Under the pieces are notes generated by a model. That model was not told the DNA's origin, did no database searches, and saw only the letters and a program-made list of their open reading frames with translations. This document shows positions 7,199-14,230 of a stretch of 26,410 nucleotides of DNA, one piece after another. The stretch comes from JAGXFP01 sp046484585 (GTDB taxonomy: Bacteria; Desulfobacterota; Desulfobulbia; Desulfobulbales; JAGXFP01). The DNA is taken from the NCBI GenBank assembly GCA_046484585.1, contig JAWOIQ010000079.1, forward strand, positions 1 to 26,410. Reading direction: 5' to 3'. Both the position numbers and the translations under genes were made by a program. The first letter of the stretch is position 1. Each line of letters begins with the position of its first letter.

Positions 7199-8752
7199 TC
7201 ATACGTTAATTTCGGGAATTTCCGGTTCCGCCGGGATTTTGATGGTGAAGGTGGTCCCCCGGTCCATGACGCTTTCAACCGTGATATCCCCTCCCATCCT
7301 CTTCACCAGCGAAAAGGATACCGACAGACCCAGGCCGGTCCCTTCCCCCTGGCCCTTGGTGGTATAGAATGGTTCGAAAATATGGTCGAGATCCCCGGGG
7401 GCCATTCCCATTCCGGTATCGCTAATCGAGATAATCAACTCCCGGCCGCTTTCCCGGCTGTCGACGGAGAGGGTGCCGCCTTCCGGCATCGCCTGGATGC
7501 CGTTTAAGCCGATGTTCAGCAGAGTCTGCTTGAGGGCCTCGGTATCGACCAGTCTCGGTTCGGGAAGATTCAGGTCGAGTTTGAGTTCGATATTTTTCAA
7601 CCGATAATCGAGCAGTTCGAAACACTCCCTGATCACCCCGTCGATATCGATCTTGCGAAGACGGAGCGGTTCCCTGCGACTGAAGTTGAGGAGCTGACCG
7701 ACGATCCGGCCGATGCGCTGTAATCCCTTGTCGATCAGGCCGAGGTAGCGTTCCCGTCTCTCGCCGTTCTCAGGATCTTCCTGGAGGCCCTTTACGCAAT
7801 TGCGCATCCCGCTTAGAGGGTTGTTGACCTCGTGGGCGATCCCGGCCGCAAGCTGGCCGATGGCGGCCATCTTCTCGTGCTGGAACATCCGCTCCCTGGT
7901 CTTCTGCAGTTCGGCCTGGGAGAGTTGCAGCCGTTCGCCCAGCCGGGAAAAACTGCCGGACAGTTCGCCGATTTCGTCATTACCCGACGGAAGCTCCCGG
8001 GAGGAGATATTCCGGTCCGGGAAATTATTCATCGCCTCGGCGAGCATGGCGAGGCGGCGGACTACGAGAAGATCAATCAGCAGATAGATGGTCAGGGCCG
8101 TGATCAGGATAGTGAGGACACCGATTGTCAGAAGCAGGCGATTGTTGGCGGCGATGGCGTCGTCGGCCCAGGCGATCGGCACTATCAGACTCAGGGCGCC
8201 GCGAATATCGCCGACCTGGTAACCATGTCTGGCATGGCAGGTCAGGCAGGATTCTTCGACCTTCAGCGGCACCATGTACCTGAGCAGCCGGCCCTCATCG
8301 GCCTTGACAATGTCGATCAGTTCCAACCGGCCCCGATCAAAGGCGTGCAGGGCGCTTCGTTCGAAGGGGTCCGGGGCGTTATTCGGATTGACCGGTTTGA
8401 GACTGGTCACCCTGAACCGGCAGAATTCGGCGGCGCTGGCATATTCGGAAAGCTCACGGGTAACCATGGCCGGGTTGCGTTTCACATAAATGCGGCCCTC
8501 CAGATCCTCGATATCGCTCTCCTCGAGAAAGGGATTGCTGGTGATTCCGGCCTTTTTGATGAAAAAAAGGCCGTCGTGGTCGGCGACCCATTTTCGGGTC
8601 AGAAGAATCTGCTGGGCCAGCATCCGGGCCTGGCGTTCGGTCTGCCCGATCACCAGTTCGTTCTGGAACGAGGAGGTCCGGTAAAAGGTGATCCCGAAAC
8701 TGATGATGACGATGAGGGTGACCAGTATGGACAGTTTTATTCTGAGGCGCAT
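7199..8752 (-). CDS. Membrane sensor histidine kinase with periplasmic haem c (CxxCH) domain
   Basis: 517 residues from the ATG at 8752; a TTG at 8785 would add 11 residues but lies in a repeat fragment, and neither start has a strong ribosome site. Membrane segments at about 5-25 and 205-230 enclose a ~180-residue periplasmic domain of the Tll0287-like/DUF3365 type, with CLTCH (169-173), one covalent haem c site. HAMP (about 230-283), HisKA with His307 in GIAHEVNNPLSG and HATPase_c with DTGMGM and GTGLGLS follow. In bacteria such domains are thought to sense redox state or gases such as NO, CO or O2 through the haem; the ligand here is not known. It lies upstream of the sigma54-type regulator on the same strand and is its likely phosphodonor. 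A palindrome pair (8944-8991) sits about 190 bp upstream. Confidence 0.93.
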   Translation of the reverse strand: MRLRIKLSILVTLIVIISFGITFYRTSSFQNELVIGQTERQARMLAQQILLTRKWVADHDGLFFIKKAGITSNPFLEESDIEDLEGRIYVKRNPAMVTRELSEYASAAEFCRFRVTSLKPVNPNNAPDPFERSALHAFDRGRLELIDIVKADEGRLLRYMVPLKVEESCLTCHARHGYQVGDIRGALSLIVPIAWADDAIAANNRLLLTIGVLTILITALTIYLLIDLLVVRRLAMLAEAMNNFPDRNISSRELPSGNDEIGELSGSFSRLGERLQLSQAELQKTRERMFQHEKMAAIGQLAAGIAHEVNNPLSGMRNCVKGLQEDPENGERRERYLGLIDKGLQRIGRIVGQLLNFSRREPLRLRKIDIDGVIRECFELLDYRLKNIELKLDLNLPEPRLVDTEALKQTLLNIGLNGIQAMPEGGTLSVDSRESGRELIISISDTGMGMAPGDLDHIFEPFYTTKGQGEGTGLGLSVSFSLVKRMGGDITVESVMDRGTTFTIKIPAEPEIPEINV

Positions 8753-8868
8753 TTTTGCTGACCGGTAAAGATGATGATTTCGCAAAAAGTTTCGGGATGG
8801 CTAAACGAAAACTTCGATATACAGAACCTTGCAAATCCGGGGCCGGGCTGATCTTTTACTGATGCCGT

Positions 8869-8899
8869 CCGGCTTGATCAGCCTCCCTACTCAAGCCGG
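8869..8899. terminator. Stem-loop in the leader of the sensor kinase
   Basis: CCGGCTTGA (8869-8877) pairs perfectly with TCAAGCCGG (8891-8899) across a 13-nt loop. On the plus strand a T-rich run (GTTTTTCTGTTTG) follows within 10 nt, as in an intrinsic terminator, but no plus-strand gene ends here. On the minus strand it would lie in the 5' leader of the kinase transcript. Confidence 0.4.
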
Positions 8900-8943
8900 G
8901 TGAGGGAAGTTTTTCTGTTTGACATATCGGCCGTAAATAATGC

Positions 8944-8991
8944 TACCATATGGTAACGCATCGGTCAAACCCGGCGTTACCGCATGGTAAC
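8944..8991. promoter_or_regulatory. Pair of related palindromic operator-like sites
   Basis: Site 1 is the perfect 12-bp palindrome TACCATATGGTA (8944-8955). Site 2 is GTTACC-GCAT-GGTAAC (8976-8991). They share TACC....GGTAA, and their centres are 34 bp apart, about three helical turns. They lie 190-240 bp upstream of the sensor kinase start and upstream of sfsA in the other direction. The spacing and shared motif suggest a dimeric repressor or activator binding two sites; I do not recognise the motif. Confidence 0.55.
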
Positions 8992-9036
8992 GGTTGAGGT
9001 TGCCGGGAAGGTAATTGCTTGATATGTTGGGATTCT

Positions 9037-9255
9037 CCTGGATCCGTGAGCGTTCGAGAACGGTGCAGATGCAGGGCGGCAACGATGTTGATAATACTGA
9101 TGGTATATCAACGAGTTGCCAACGCGGCAGATGCGCCGTTATCGGGCGCCCCGCAGGGCGGCGGGGTGTACCCTGGTAATCCCTGGAAAAATGATTATCT
9201 AATGTAATTACAAACTGATAAATAAAATTCACCACAAAGCCGTCACGGATTCAGG
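9037..9255 (+). repeat. Dispersed repeat family 1, copy C (219 bp), abutting sfsA
   Basis: Same orientation and length as copy A, with ends CCTGGATCCGTGA (one mismatch) and TCACGGATTCAGG. I see no target duplication (ATTCT left, TCCAT right). The right end stops 3 bp before the sfsA ATG, so its terminal TTCAGG is the only ribosome-site-like sequence for that gene. Confidence 0.9.
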
Positions 9256-9258
9256 TCC

Positions 9259-9963
9259 ATGCTATTCAACCAGACCCTGCAACCCGCCATCCTGCTGCGC
9301 CGCTACCGGAGATTTCTGGCCGACGTCGAACTGTCGAACGGCGAAGCGCTCACCGTCCACTGTCCCAATACCGGCAGCATGCTTGGTTGCAGCACTCCCG
9401 GCTCGCCGGTAATGATCTCCCGGGCGGCCAATCCCGAACGCAAATATCCCCACACTCTGGAGATGGTCGAGGTCGACGGCGGCTGGGTGGGAGTCAACAC
9501 TTCGCGGACCAACAAACTGGTCCGGGAAGCCCTGGAGAACGGGATCTTTCCGGAATTGGAGCCCTTCGACGAGATCAGGGCGGAGGTCAAGACCGGCCGG
9601 AGCCGCCTCGACTTTCTCCTCGGTAACGGCAGGGAGATGACCTACCTGGAGGTGAAAAACTGCACCCTGGCCCGGGATGGAGTGGCCCGGTTCCCCGATG
9701 CCGTTACGGCCAGGGGGACCAAGCACCTCCGGGAATTATTGACCCTGCGCGAGCAGGGATACCGGGCCGCTCTGATCTTCTGCGTCCAGCTCGGAAATAT
9801 CAGCCACTTTGCCCCGGCCGCTCAAATCGACCCGCTCTATGCCGCAACCCTGTCCGAGGTTGCCGACAAGGGGGTAATGATTCTGGCCTGCCGGGCCGAA
9901 GTCTCGCCGACCGGCATCGTGGCGGACAAACGGCTGCCGGTCCGCTGCCGGGACGGCCAATAA
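9259..9963 (+). CDS. sfsA: SfsA family protein (sugar fermentation stimulation protein homologue)
   Basis: 234 residues, the normal SfsA length. Family features seen: VHCPNTGSMLGC near 34-45, the SRTNKLVREAL segment, RLDFLL followed by TYLEVKNCTL (nuclease-like D...ExK arrangement), FPDAVTARGTKHLREL and RAALIFCVQ. SfsA was named for restoring maltose use in E. coli and has an N-terminal OB-like part and a C-terminal PD-(D/E)XK-like fold; its biochemical role is uncertain. The ATG at 9259 lies 3 bp after the end of a 219-bp repeat, so any promoter and ribosome site must be in or beyond that repeat. A downstream palindrome at 10017-10038 could end both this transcript and the convergent one. 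Confidence 0.95.
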   Translation: MLFNQTLQPAILLRRYRRFLADVELSNGEALTVHCPNTGSMLGCSTPGSPVMISRAANPERKYPHTLEMVEVDGGWVGVNTSRTNKLVREALENGIFPELEPFDEIRAEVKTGRSRLDFLLGNGREMTYLEVKNCTLARDGVARFPDAVTARGTKHLRELLTLREQGYRAALIFCVQLGNISHFAPAAQIDPLYAATLSEVADKGVMILACRAEVSPTGIVADKRLPVRCRDGQ

Positions 9964-10016
9964 GGGAAATGGGGGAACCATCAGATCAGTTACCGGGCAA
10001 AATTGTTTCAACAATA

Positions 10017-10038
10017 AGAAGCCAGAATTCTGGCTTCT
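10017..10038. terminator. Perfect palindrome, likely bidirectional terminator
   Basis: A 22-bp perfect palindrome, AGAAGCCAGAA mirrored by TTCTGGCTTCT. It sits between sfsA (+) and the Cys-rich HTH gene (-), touching the latter's stop codon. On the minus strand it runs into TTATTGTTG, moderately U-rich. Confidence 0.6.
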
Positions 10039-10427
10039 CAGTCTTCCAGCTCATCCAGCAGAACCTGCATGACCTCGCACTCCTTACAGGTCTTGATCTT
10101 ATCCTTCCAGGTCTTGCGCGCCTTGCACTCGCAAATCGTCCCGTTGATAAACCAGCAGAATTTACCGGCCTGAAACTCCCAGGCGGGGCATTGTTTTTTC
10201 CTTTCGGGCGGGCACTTCTTGACCACCCAGCAAGGCCGGACTCCCTCGTCACCACCCTTGAGCCTCGACAAGAGGAAATAGAGCTGCCGCTCGACATGAG
10301 TCGGCACATTCCGCCAGCCCTGCTCATAGCTATGGACGGCCTTGACCGAAAGCCCGAGCAAATCGGCAATCTGCTGCTGGGTCTTGTTTAGATGCTTCCG
10401 GAACCTTAAAAACTCGTTGCTGTCCAA
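10038..10427 (-). CDS. Small XRE-type HTH protein with C-terminal Cys-rich domain
   Basis: 129 residues starting at a TTG that is preceded by a good AGAGGTGA ribosome site. Residues 5-55 are a Cro/C1-type HTH (TQQQIADLLGLSVKAVHSYEQG). Residues 64-120 hold eight cysteines (66, 72, 80, 91, 99, 101, 114, 117) with CW pairs (PCW, FCW) and CPAWEF. This resembles the Cys-rich 'two-CW' type domain seen attached to sensor proteins in Deltaproteobacteria. It could bind zinc or an Fe-S cluster, making the protein a metal- or redox-responsive transcription factor; that is inference. It stands alone, convergent with sfsA, with repeats upstream. Confidence 0.82.
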   Translation of the reverse strand: MDSNEFLRFRKHLNKTQQQIADLLGLSVKAVHSYEQGWRNVPTHVERQLYFLLSRLKGGDEGVRPCWVVKKCPPERKKQCPAWEFQAGKFCWFINGTICECKARKTWKDKIKTCKECEVMQVLLDELED

Positions 10428-10558
10428 AATTCACCTCTTTTAAGAAAAAAATCCAACTCCAGGAAGAAACGAACCATTTTAATGGCGTCGCAAAAAATCG
10501 AAGTTCCCATAATATCATTTCGCCCAAAGGGATAAATCTTAATAATAACCCTTGAGTT

Positions 10559-10625
10559 AAAGAAAAAGATTTCTCACATTCGTTCGAAATGACAACTTTT
10601 TGCCCTTTTGGCGAACTCATTAAAT
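10559..10625 (-). repeat. Dispersed repeat family 5, copy 1
   Basis: On the minus strand it reads GTTGTCATTTCGAACG then GTGAGAAA, the same string found at 23478-23546 on the plus strand. Both are joined to a TTCGCAAAAAGTC-like segment. Strings of this kind occur widely in Deltaproteobacteria genomes (from memory). Confidence 0.65.
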
Positions 10626-10652
10626 TGACAAGTTCGCAAAAGTCCAAAATGG

Positions 10653-10789
10653 AATGGCTAAGCAAAAATCGTCAGATCCAAGGCGCGCGAGGAATGAAGC
10701 GTACTTCAGTACGCTGCAATGACCAGACAATTTGCCGCAACGCAGGAGCTGGCGATTTATGCCCTGAGGGTGCTTTTTGCGACGCCACT
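10653..10789 (+). repeat. Structured repeat family 2, copy 2
   Basis: Starts AATGGCTAAGCAAAAATCG and ends GCTTTTTGCGACGCCA. The centre is the perfect palindrome GCGTACTTCAGTACGC. Arms AAATCGTCAG and CTGGCGATTT pair with one G-T. Shares GATCCAAGGC and AACGCAGGAG blocks with copies at 7037-7163 and 22773-22917. Confidence 0.88.
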
Positions 10790-10872
10790 GTAATAACCTA
10801 ATCAGTCCCCTCCCATCGCGCAATACAACATCCACCTGCTCCGCAGGGTTCCGCCGGGTTCCGCCGGCCCCG

Positions 10873-11295
10873 CTAGAGGTGATCCCGGCCGCTGGTCGTG
10901 GTCATCAACCGGCCGTGCTTGACGCCCTTGGTGCCGATCAGTTCATCGGCCAGCCGCCTGATTTCCCCGGCCTTACCCTTAACCACCACAACCTCCAGGC
11001 AGTGGTGGGCGTCGAGATGGACATGGAGTGCGGAAATAATATTCCGATGGTGGGAGTGCTGGTGCTCGGTCAGCTTGTCGGACAGTTCCCGGGTATGATG
11101 GTTGAAGACCAGGGAAACGGTTCCCACCATTTCCTCGTCTTCGCTGTGGGTCCATTTATCGTCGACCAGGGCGTTCCGGATCAGATCCCGCACCGCCTCG
11201 GATCGGTTATGGTAACCCTTGCCGCCGATCAGTTTATCGAAGTTCGCGAGCAAACGATCATCGATCGAAACCCCAAACCGTACTGTTTCCGTCAT
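10873..11295 (-). CDS. nikR: Nickel-responsive regulator NikR
   Basis: 140 residues, standard NikR size. The N-terminal ribbon-helix-helix (about 1-45) has VRFGVSIDDRLLANFD. The C-terminal ACT-like domain carries the square-planar nickel ligands: His80 in EHQHSHH, His91 and His93 in ALHVHLD, and Cys99 in HHCLEV, matching E. coli His76, His87, His89 and Cys95. With nickel bound it represses nickel uptake genes. It is divergent from the nikMNQO transporter and shares a 205-bp control region with it, which contains a GTGTTAC-N13-GTAACAC operator. Confidence 0.97.
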   Translation of the reverse strand: MTETVRFGVSIDDRLLANFDKLIGGKGYHNRSEAVRDLIRNALVDDKWTHSEDEEMVGTVSLVFNHHTRELSDKLTEHQHSHHRNIISALHVHLDAHHCLEVVVVKGKAGEIRRLADELIGTKGVKHGRLMTTTSGRDHL

Positions 11296-11433
11296 TATTT
11301 TCTCTCCCTGCCGTTAACTGAGTCGGATCTTCCAGACAAAGCTGTCCGCGGGCCAAGTGTTTTTTTCAATGCTTATCGAGTGACCGGGCCCGCCTTCGGC
11401 GCTCATAATATCCCCTATAATAACATAAAATCA

Positions 11434-11462
11434 TTTAACCGCCGCAATAGTTGTGTTACATT
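11434..11462 (+). promoter_or_regulatory. Predicted nikMN promoter
   Basis: TTTAAC (11434-11439), 17-bp spacer, TACATT (11457-11462), a moderate sigma70 match. The -10 box falls within the NikR operator. A GGAG ribosome site precedes the ATG at 11501 by 8 bp. Confidence 0.4.
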
Positions 11463-11479
11463 TTTACAATTCGTAACAC
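11453..11479. promoter_or_regulatory. NikR operator, GTGTTAC-N13-GTAACAC
   Basis: A perfect 7-bp inverted repeat: GTGTTAC (11453-11459) and GTAACAC (11473-11479) with a 13-bp spacer. This matches the NikR site I remember from comparative genomics of Deltaproteobacteria and differs from the E. coli GTATGA-N16-TCATAC site. It overlaps the predicted nikMN -10 and starts 158 bp from the nikR start, so nickel-loaded NikR would block transporter transcription. Confidence 0.82.
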
Positions 11480-11500
11480 TAAGTCTCTGGAGAAATCAAC

Positions 11501-12523
11501 ATGCATATGGCAGACGCGCTGCTCTCGCCCGCCGTGGGCGGAACCATGTGGGTTGCGACCGCGGCGACCACCTTTTACTGCTCCCAAAAGATCGCACACC
11601 GCCTCGATGACCGGAAGATCCCGCTGATGGGGGTGCTGGGCGCCTTTATCTTCGCCGCCCAGATGATCAATTTCGCCATCCCCGGCACCGGCTCAAGCGG
11701 CCACCTGGGCGGCGGCCTGCTCCTGGCCGCCCTCCTCGGCCCCCATGCCGCCTTTTTGACCCTGGCCTCGGTACTGGTCGTCCAGGCTCTGTTTTTCGCC
11801 GACGGCGGCCTGCTGGCTCTGGGCGCCAATGTCTTCAACCTCGGCTTCGCCCCCTGCTTTATCGCCTACCCCCTGCTCTACAAACCGCTGACCGGTAAGC
11901 AACCGGGGCCGGGCCGCCTCCTTTTCGGGGCGACGGCGGCGGCTGTTATCGGCCTGCAGCTCGGTTCCCTGGGGGTGGTCGCCCAGACCGTGACCTCCGG
12001 GATGCTCTCCCTGTCGTTTACCGGCTTCCTGCTGCTGATGCAGACCATCCACCTGCCGATCGGCCTGATCGAGGGAGTGGCCACCGCCGGGGTAATCTCT
12101 TTTGTGATCAGGGTCCGACCGGAAATCGTTGCCGAAGGAAACCACGGCCCCGCCCTGGCGGGACTGCCGTTCGCCAGGGTCCTGGCCATCCTGGCCGCCG
12201 CCGCCATCCTTACCGGCGGCTTCCTGAGCTGGTTTGCCTCGGAAAAGCCGGACGGCCTCGAATGGTCCCTGGAAAATTCAGCGGCCCGGCGGGAGACGGC
12301 CGCCACCGACGAGCCTCCGACTGCCCTGGAAAGGTTCCGAGAGCGGATCGCCCTGCTGCCCGACTACAATTTCCGTTCCGCGGAAAAGACCGACGGCGGC
12401 GGGGTTAGCCGGCCCGATCCCGGCGCCACGGCCTCGGGAATCCTCGGCGGCGTCATCGTCCTGGTTCTGGTTGTGCTGACCGGCCTGCTGCTCGGGAAAA
12501 AGGGGAGAAACCGTGACCGATAG
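11501..12523 (+). CDS. nikMN: Nickel ECF transporter substrate-binding protein NikMN (fusion)
   Basis: 340 residues. Residues 1-215 are the CbiM/NikM membrane S-component. It begins MHMADALLSP: the N-terminal amino group and His2, with His68 in SSGHLGGG, form the nickel site in this family, so the start at 11501 (after a GGAG site) is fixed by function. Several membrane segments follow. Residues 225-330 are the NikN part: a membrane segment (about 226-246), the PDGLEWS motif (250-256), a periplasmic loop and a C-terminal membrane segment (about 312-332). Fusion of M and N is common in nickel systems. The stop overlaps the start of nikQ by 11 bp. Confidence 0.95.
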   Translation: MHMADALLSPAVGGTMWVATAATTFYCSQKIAHRLDDRKIPLMGVLGAFIFAAQMINFAIPGTGSSGHLGGGLLLAALLGPHAAFLTLASVLVVQALFFADGGLLALGANVFNLGFAPCFIAYPLLYKPLTGKQPGPGRLLFGATAAAVIGLQLGSLGVVAQTVTSGMLSLSFTGFLLLMQTIHLPIGLIEGVATAGVISFVIRVRPEIVAEGNHGPALAGLPFARVLAILAAAAILTGGFLSWFASEKPDGLEWSLENSAARRETAATDEPPTALERFRERIALLPDYNFRSAEKTDGGGVSRPDPGATASGILGGVIVLVLVVLTGLLLGKKGRNRDR

Positions 12524-13328
12524 GATCAGCAGGGCTTTCTACGATATCGGCCGCCTGGAGATAATCGCCGACCAGGACAGTTTCGTCCACCGCCTCGACC
12601 CGCGCGCCAAGCTGCTGGTCACGGTTTTCTTTATCATCGCGGTGGTCTCCTTCGACCGCTACGCCGTCGCCGGACTGGTGCCCTTCTTTCTTTATCCGGC
12701 CGCTATTATCGGCCTGGCCGGCCTGCCGGTCGGCTATCTCCTCCGGAAGCTCTTGATCGTCTCGCCATTTGTGCTCTGCATCGGCATCTTCAATCCCTTC
12801 CTGGACCGGGAGATCATGGTCAATCTCGGGCCCCTCGCTGTTTCGGGGGGCTGGGTTTCCTTCACCTCCCTGATCCTCCGCTTCATTCTGACGATCGGGG
12901 CGGCCCTGATCCTCATCGCCACCACCGGCTTTCCCAAGGTCTGCATGGCCCTGGAACAACTCGGCGCCCCCCGGGTCCTCGCCGTGCAGCTCCTCCTCCT
13001 CTATCGCTACCTGTTCGTCCTGATCGAGGAATCGATCCGGATGATCCGGGCCCACGCCCTCCGCTCCTTTAGCCGGCGCCGCCCTGGTTTCCGGGTTTAT
13101 ACCCAGCTTCTGGGCAACCTCCTGCTCCGCACCCTGGACCGGGCCGAACGCATCCATCTGGCCATGCTGTCCCGGGCCTTCACCGGCGAAATCAGAACGG
13201 TGCGCCATTTCACTTTCGGCCGGGCCGAACTCCTCTTCACCCTGACCGCCGCCGCCTCTTTCCTGCTGTTCCGAACCATTCCCGTCGCCGAGCTGCTCGG
13301 CGGCCTGCTCCTGGAGATCAGTCTATGA
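12513..13328 (+). CDS. nikQ: Nickel ECF transporter transmembrane protein NikQ
   Basis: 271 residues of the CbiQ/EcfT family: an N-terminal LDPRAKLL, four or more hydrophobic segments and cytoplasmic coupling helices with ERIHLAMLSRAF (the A-R-G-like EcfT signature area) and RMIRAHALRSF. It couples the ATPase to the substrate-binding subunit. It starts with GTG at 12513 after a GGGGAG ribosome site, 11 bp inside the end of nikMN, and its last codons overlap nikO by 4 bp (ATGA). The tight overlaps mean one polycistronic message. CbiQ and NikQ cannot be told apart by sequence alone; the NikR operator and nikR next door favour nickel. Confidence 0.93.
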   Translation: MTDRISRAFYDIGRLEIIADQDSFVHRLDPRAKLLVTVFFIIAVVSFDRYAVAGLVPFFLYPAAIIGLAGLPVGYLLRKLLIVSPFVLCIGIFNPFLDREIMVNLGPLAVSGGWVSFTSLILRFILTIGAALILIATTGFPKVCMALEQLGAPRVLAVQLLLLYRYLFVLIEESIRMIRAHALRSFSRRRPGFRVYTQLLGNLLLRTLDRAERIHLAMLSRAFTGEIRTVRHFTFGRAELLFTLTAAASFLLFRTIPVAELLGGLLLEISL

Positions 13329-14104
13329 GTCACCATATCGTCGAAGCCCGGGACCTTGAATTCACCTACCCGGACCGGACCCCGGCCCTGCAAAAAGTCT
13401 CGTTTAAAATCCACCACGGCGAGTCGGTGGCCGTCGTCGGCGCCAACGGGGCCGGCAAATCGACTCTGCTTCTCCATTTAAACGGCTACCTGACCCCCAG
13501 CGCCGGTCAGGTCAGGATCGGCGACTATCCCCTGACCAGGGAGACCCTCCGGGAGGTGCGCCGCACCGTCGGCATGGTCTTCCACGATCCCGACGACCAG
13601 CTCTTCATGTCGACCGTTTTCGACGATGTCGCCTTCGGGCCCTTGAACCTGAACCTGCCGGTCGAGGAGGTCACCGCCCGGGTGGACAAGGCCCTGGCCA
13701 CCGTCGGCTTAAGCGATCTCAAAAACCGGCCGCCTCATCGGCTCTCCTCCGGGCAGAAAAGGCGGGTTGCGATCGCCTCGGTCCTCTCCATGTCGCCGGA
13801 TATCCTGGTCATGGACGAGCCTACCTCGGGCCTCGACCCCCGGGCCCGCCGCCAGCTCATTGAACTTCTGGCCGGCTTCAAGCATTCCAAGATCATCGCC
13901 ACCCACGATCTCGACATGGTGGTCGACATCTGCGAACGGACCATCGTCATGCACGACGGCCTGATCCGGGCCGACGGTCCTACCCTGGAGATCTTCGCCG
14001 ATGCCGAACTCCTTGAATCGTGCCGCTTGGAAAAACCCTTAAGAATGCAGGGCTGCCCGTTCTGCAGCAAAGCTCCGGACCACCGACCACCGACCATCGA
14101 CTGA
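13325..14104 (+). CDS. nikO: Nickel ECF transporter ATPase NikO
   Basis: 259 residues of the CbiO/EcfA ABC family. Walker A is GANGAGKS (39-46), the Q-loop is DDQLF (Gln93), the signature is LSSGQ (141-145), Walker B with D-loop is DEPTSGLD (165-172) and the switch His is 195. It energises uptake with NikMN and NikQ. The C-terminal tail carries GCPFC (Cys245 and Cys248), a CxxC that could bind metal. The last ten residues come from a CCACCGACCACCGACC-like short tandem repeat just before the stop, so the tail may be variable. Last gene of the nickel operon; 126 bp to hipB. Confidence 0.95.
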   Translation: MSHHIVEARDLEFTYPDRTPALQKVSFKIHHGESVAVVGANGAGKSTLLLHLNGYLTPSAGQVRIGDYPLTRETLREVRRTVGMVFHDPDDQLFMSTVFDDVAFGPLNLNLPVEEVTARVDKALATVGLSDLKNRPPHRLSSGQKRRVAIASVLSMSPDILVMDEPTSGLDPRARRQLIELLAGFKHSKIIATHDLDMVVDICERTIVMHDGLIRADGPTLEIFADAELLESCRLEKPLRMQGCPFCSKAPDHRPPTID

Positions 14105-14144
14105 TCACCCCTCTCCCGTAAATCGGCCAGGGCCTAATTGCTTC

Positions 14145-14173
14145 TTTACATCCCCGCCGACATCGATTAGTAT
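14145..14173 (+). promoter_or_regulatory. Predicted hipBA promoter
   Basis: TTTACA (14145-14150), 17-bp spacer, TAGTAT (14168-14173). The first operator palindrome starts 2 bp after the -10 box, covering the expected transcription start, as expected for autorepression. Confidence 0.55.
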
Positions 14174-14174
14174 A

Positions 14175-14217
14175 TTCATATATGAACACTTATATTCTTT
14201 AACGACTCATATATGAG
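14175..14217. promoter_or_regulatory. Twin HipB operators
   Basis: Two perfect 12-bp palindromes, TTCATATATGAA (14175-14186) and CTCATATATGAG (14206-14217), share the core TCATATATGA. Their centres are 31 bp apart, about three helical turns, on the same face of the DNA. They sit between the predicted -10 and the hipB coding region, the normal place for antitoxin autoregulation. Confidence 0.75.
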
Positions 14218-14230
14218 GTTTTTTAGCGGT

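Larger units (their letters stand above)
8753..9258. other. Divergent regulatory region between the sensor kinase and sfsA
   Basis: 506 bp. It contains a fragment like the outer end of repeat family 2 (TTCGCAAAAAGT and GGATGGCTAA, about 8779-8805), a 9-bp-stem hairpin (8869-8899), two related palindromes (8944-8991) and repeat family 1 copy C (9037-9255), which reaches to 3 bp before the sfsA start. No gene seen. Confidence 0.7.
10428..10872. other. Repeat-filled gap between the HTH gene and nikR
   Basis: 445 bp without a recognisable gene. It holds a GGCGTCGCAAAAAATCG fragment (about 10483-10499), a family 5 repeat (10559-10625) and structured repeat family 2 copy 2 (10653-10789). The rest is AT-rich filler and the promoter area of the HTH gene. 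Confidence 0.65.

Noticed and set aside
7832..8761. 309-codon plus-strand open frame opposite the sensor kinase
   Set aside because: It is antisense to a clear kinase gene and its product (Gly, Asp, Gln-rich) looks like a GC-rich frame shadow.
12453..13208. 251-codon minus-strand open frame opposite nikQ
   Set aside because: Antisense to a well-supported membrane protein gene; product is a Glu/Asp/Gln-rich shadow typical of high-GC DNA.
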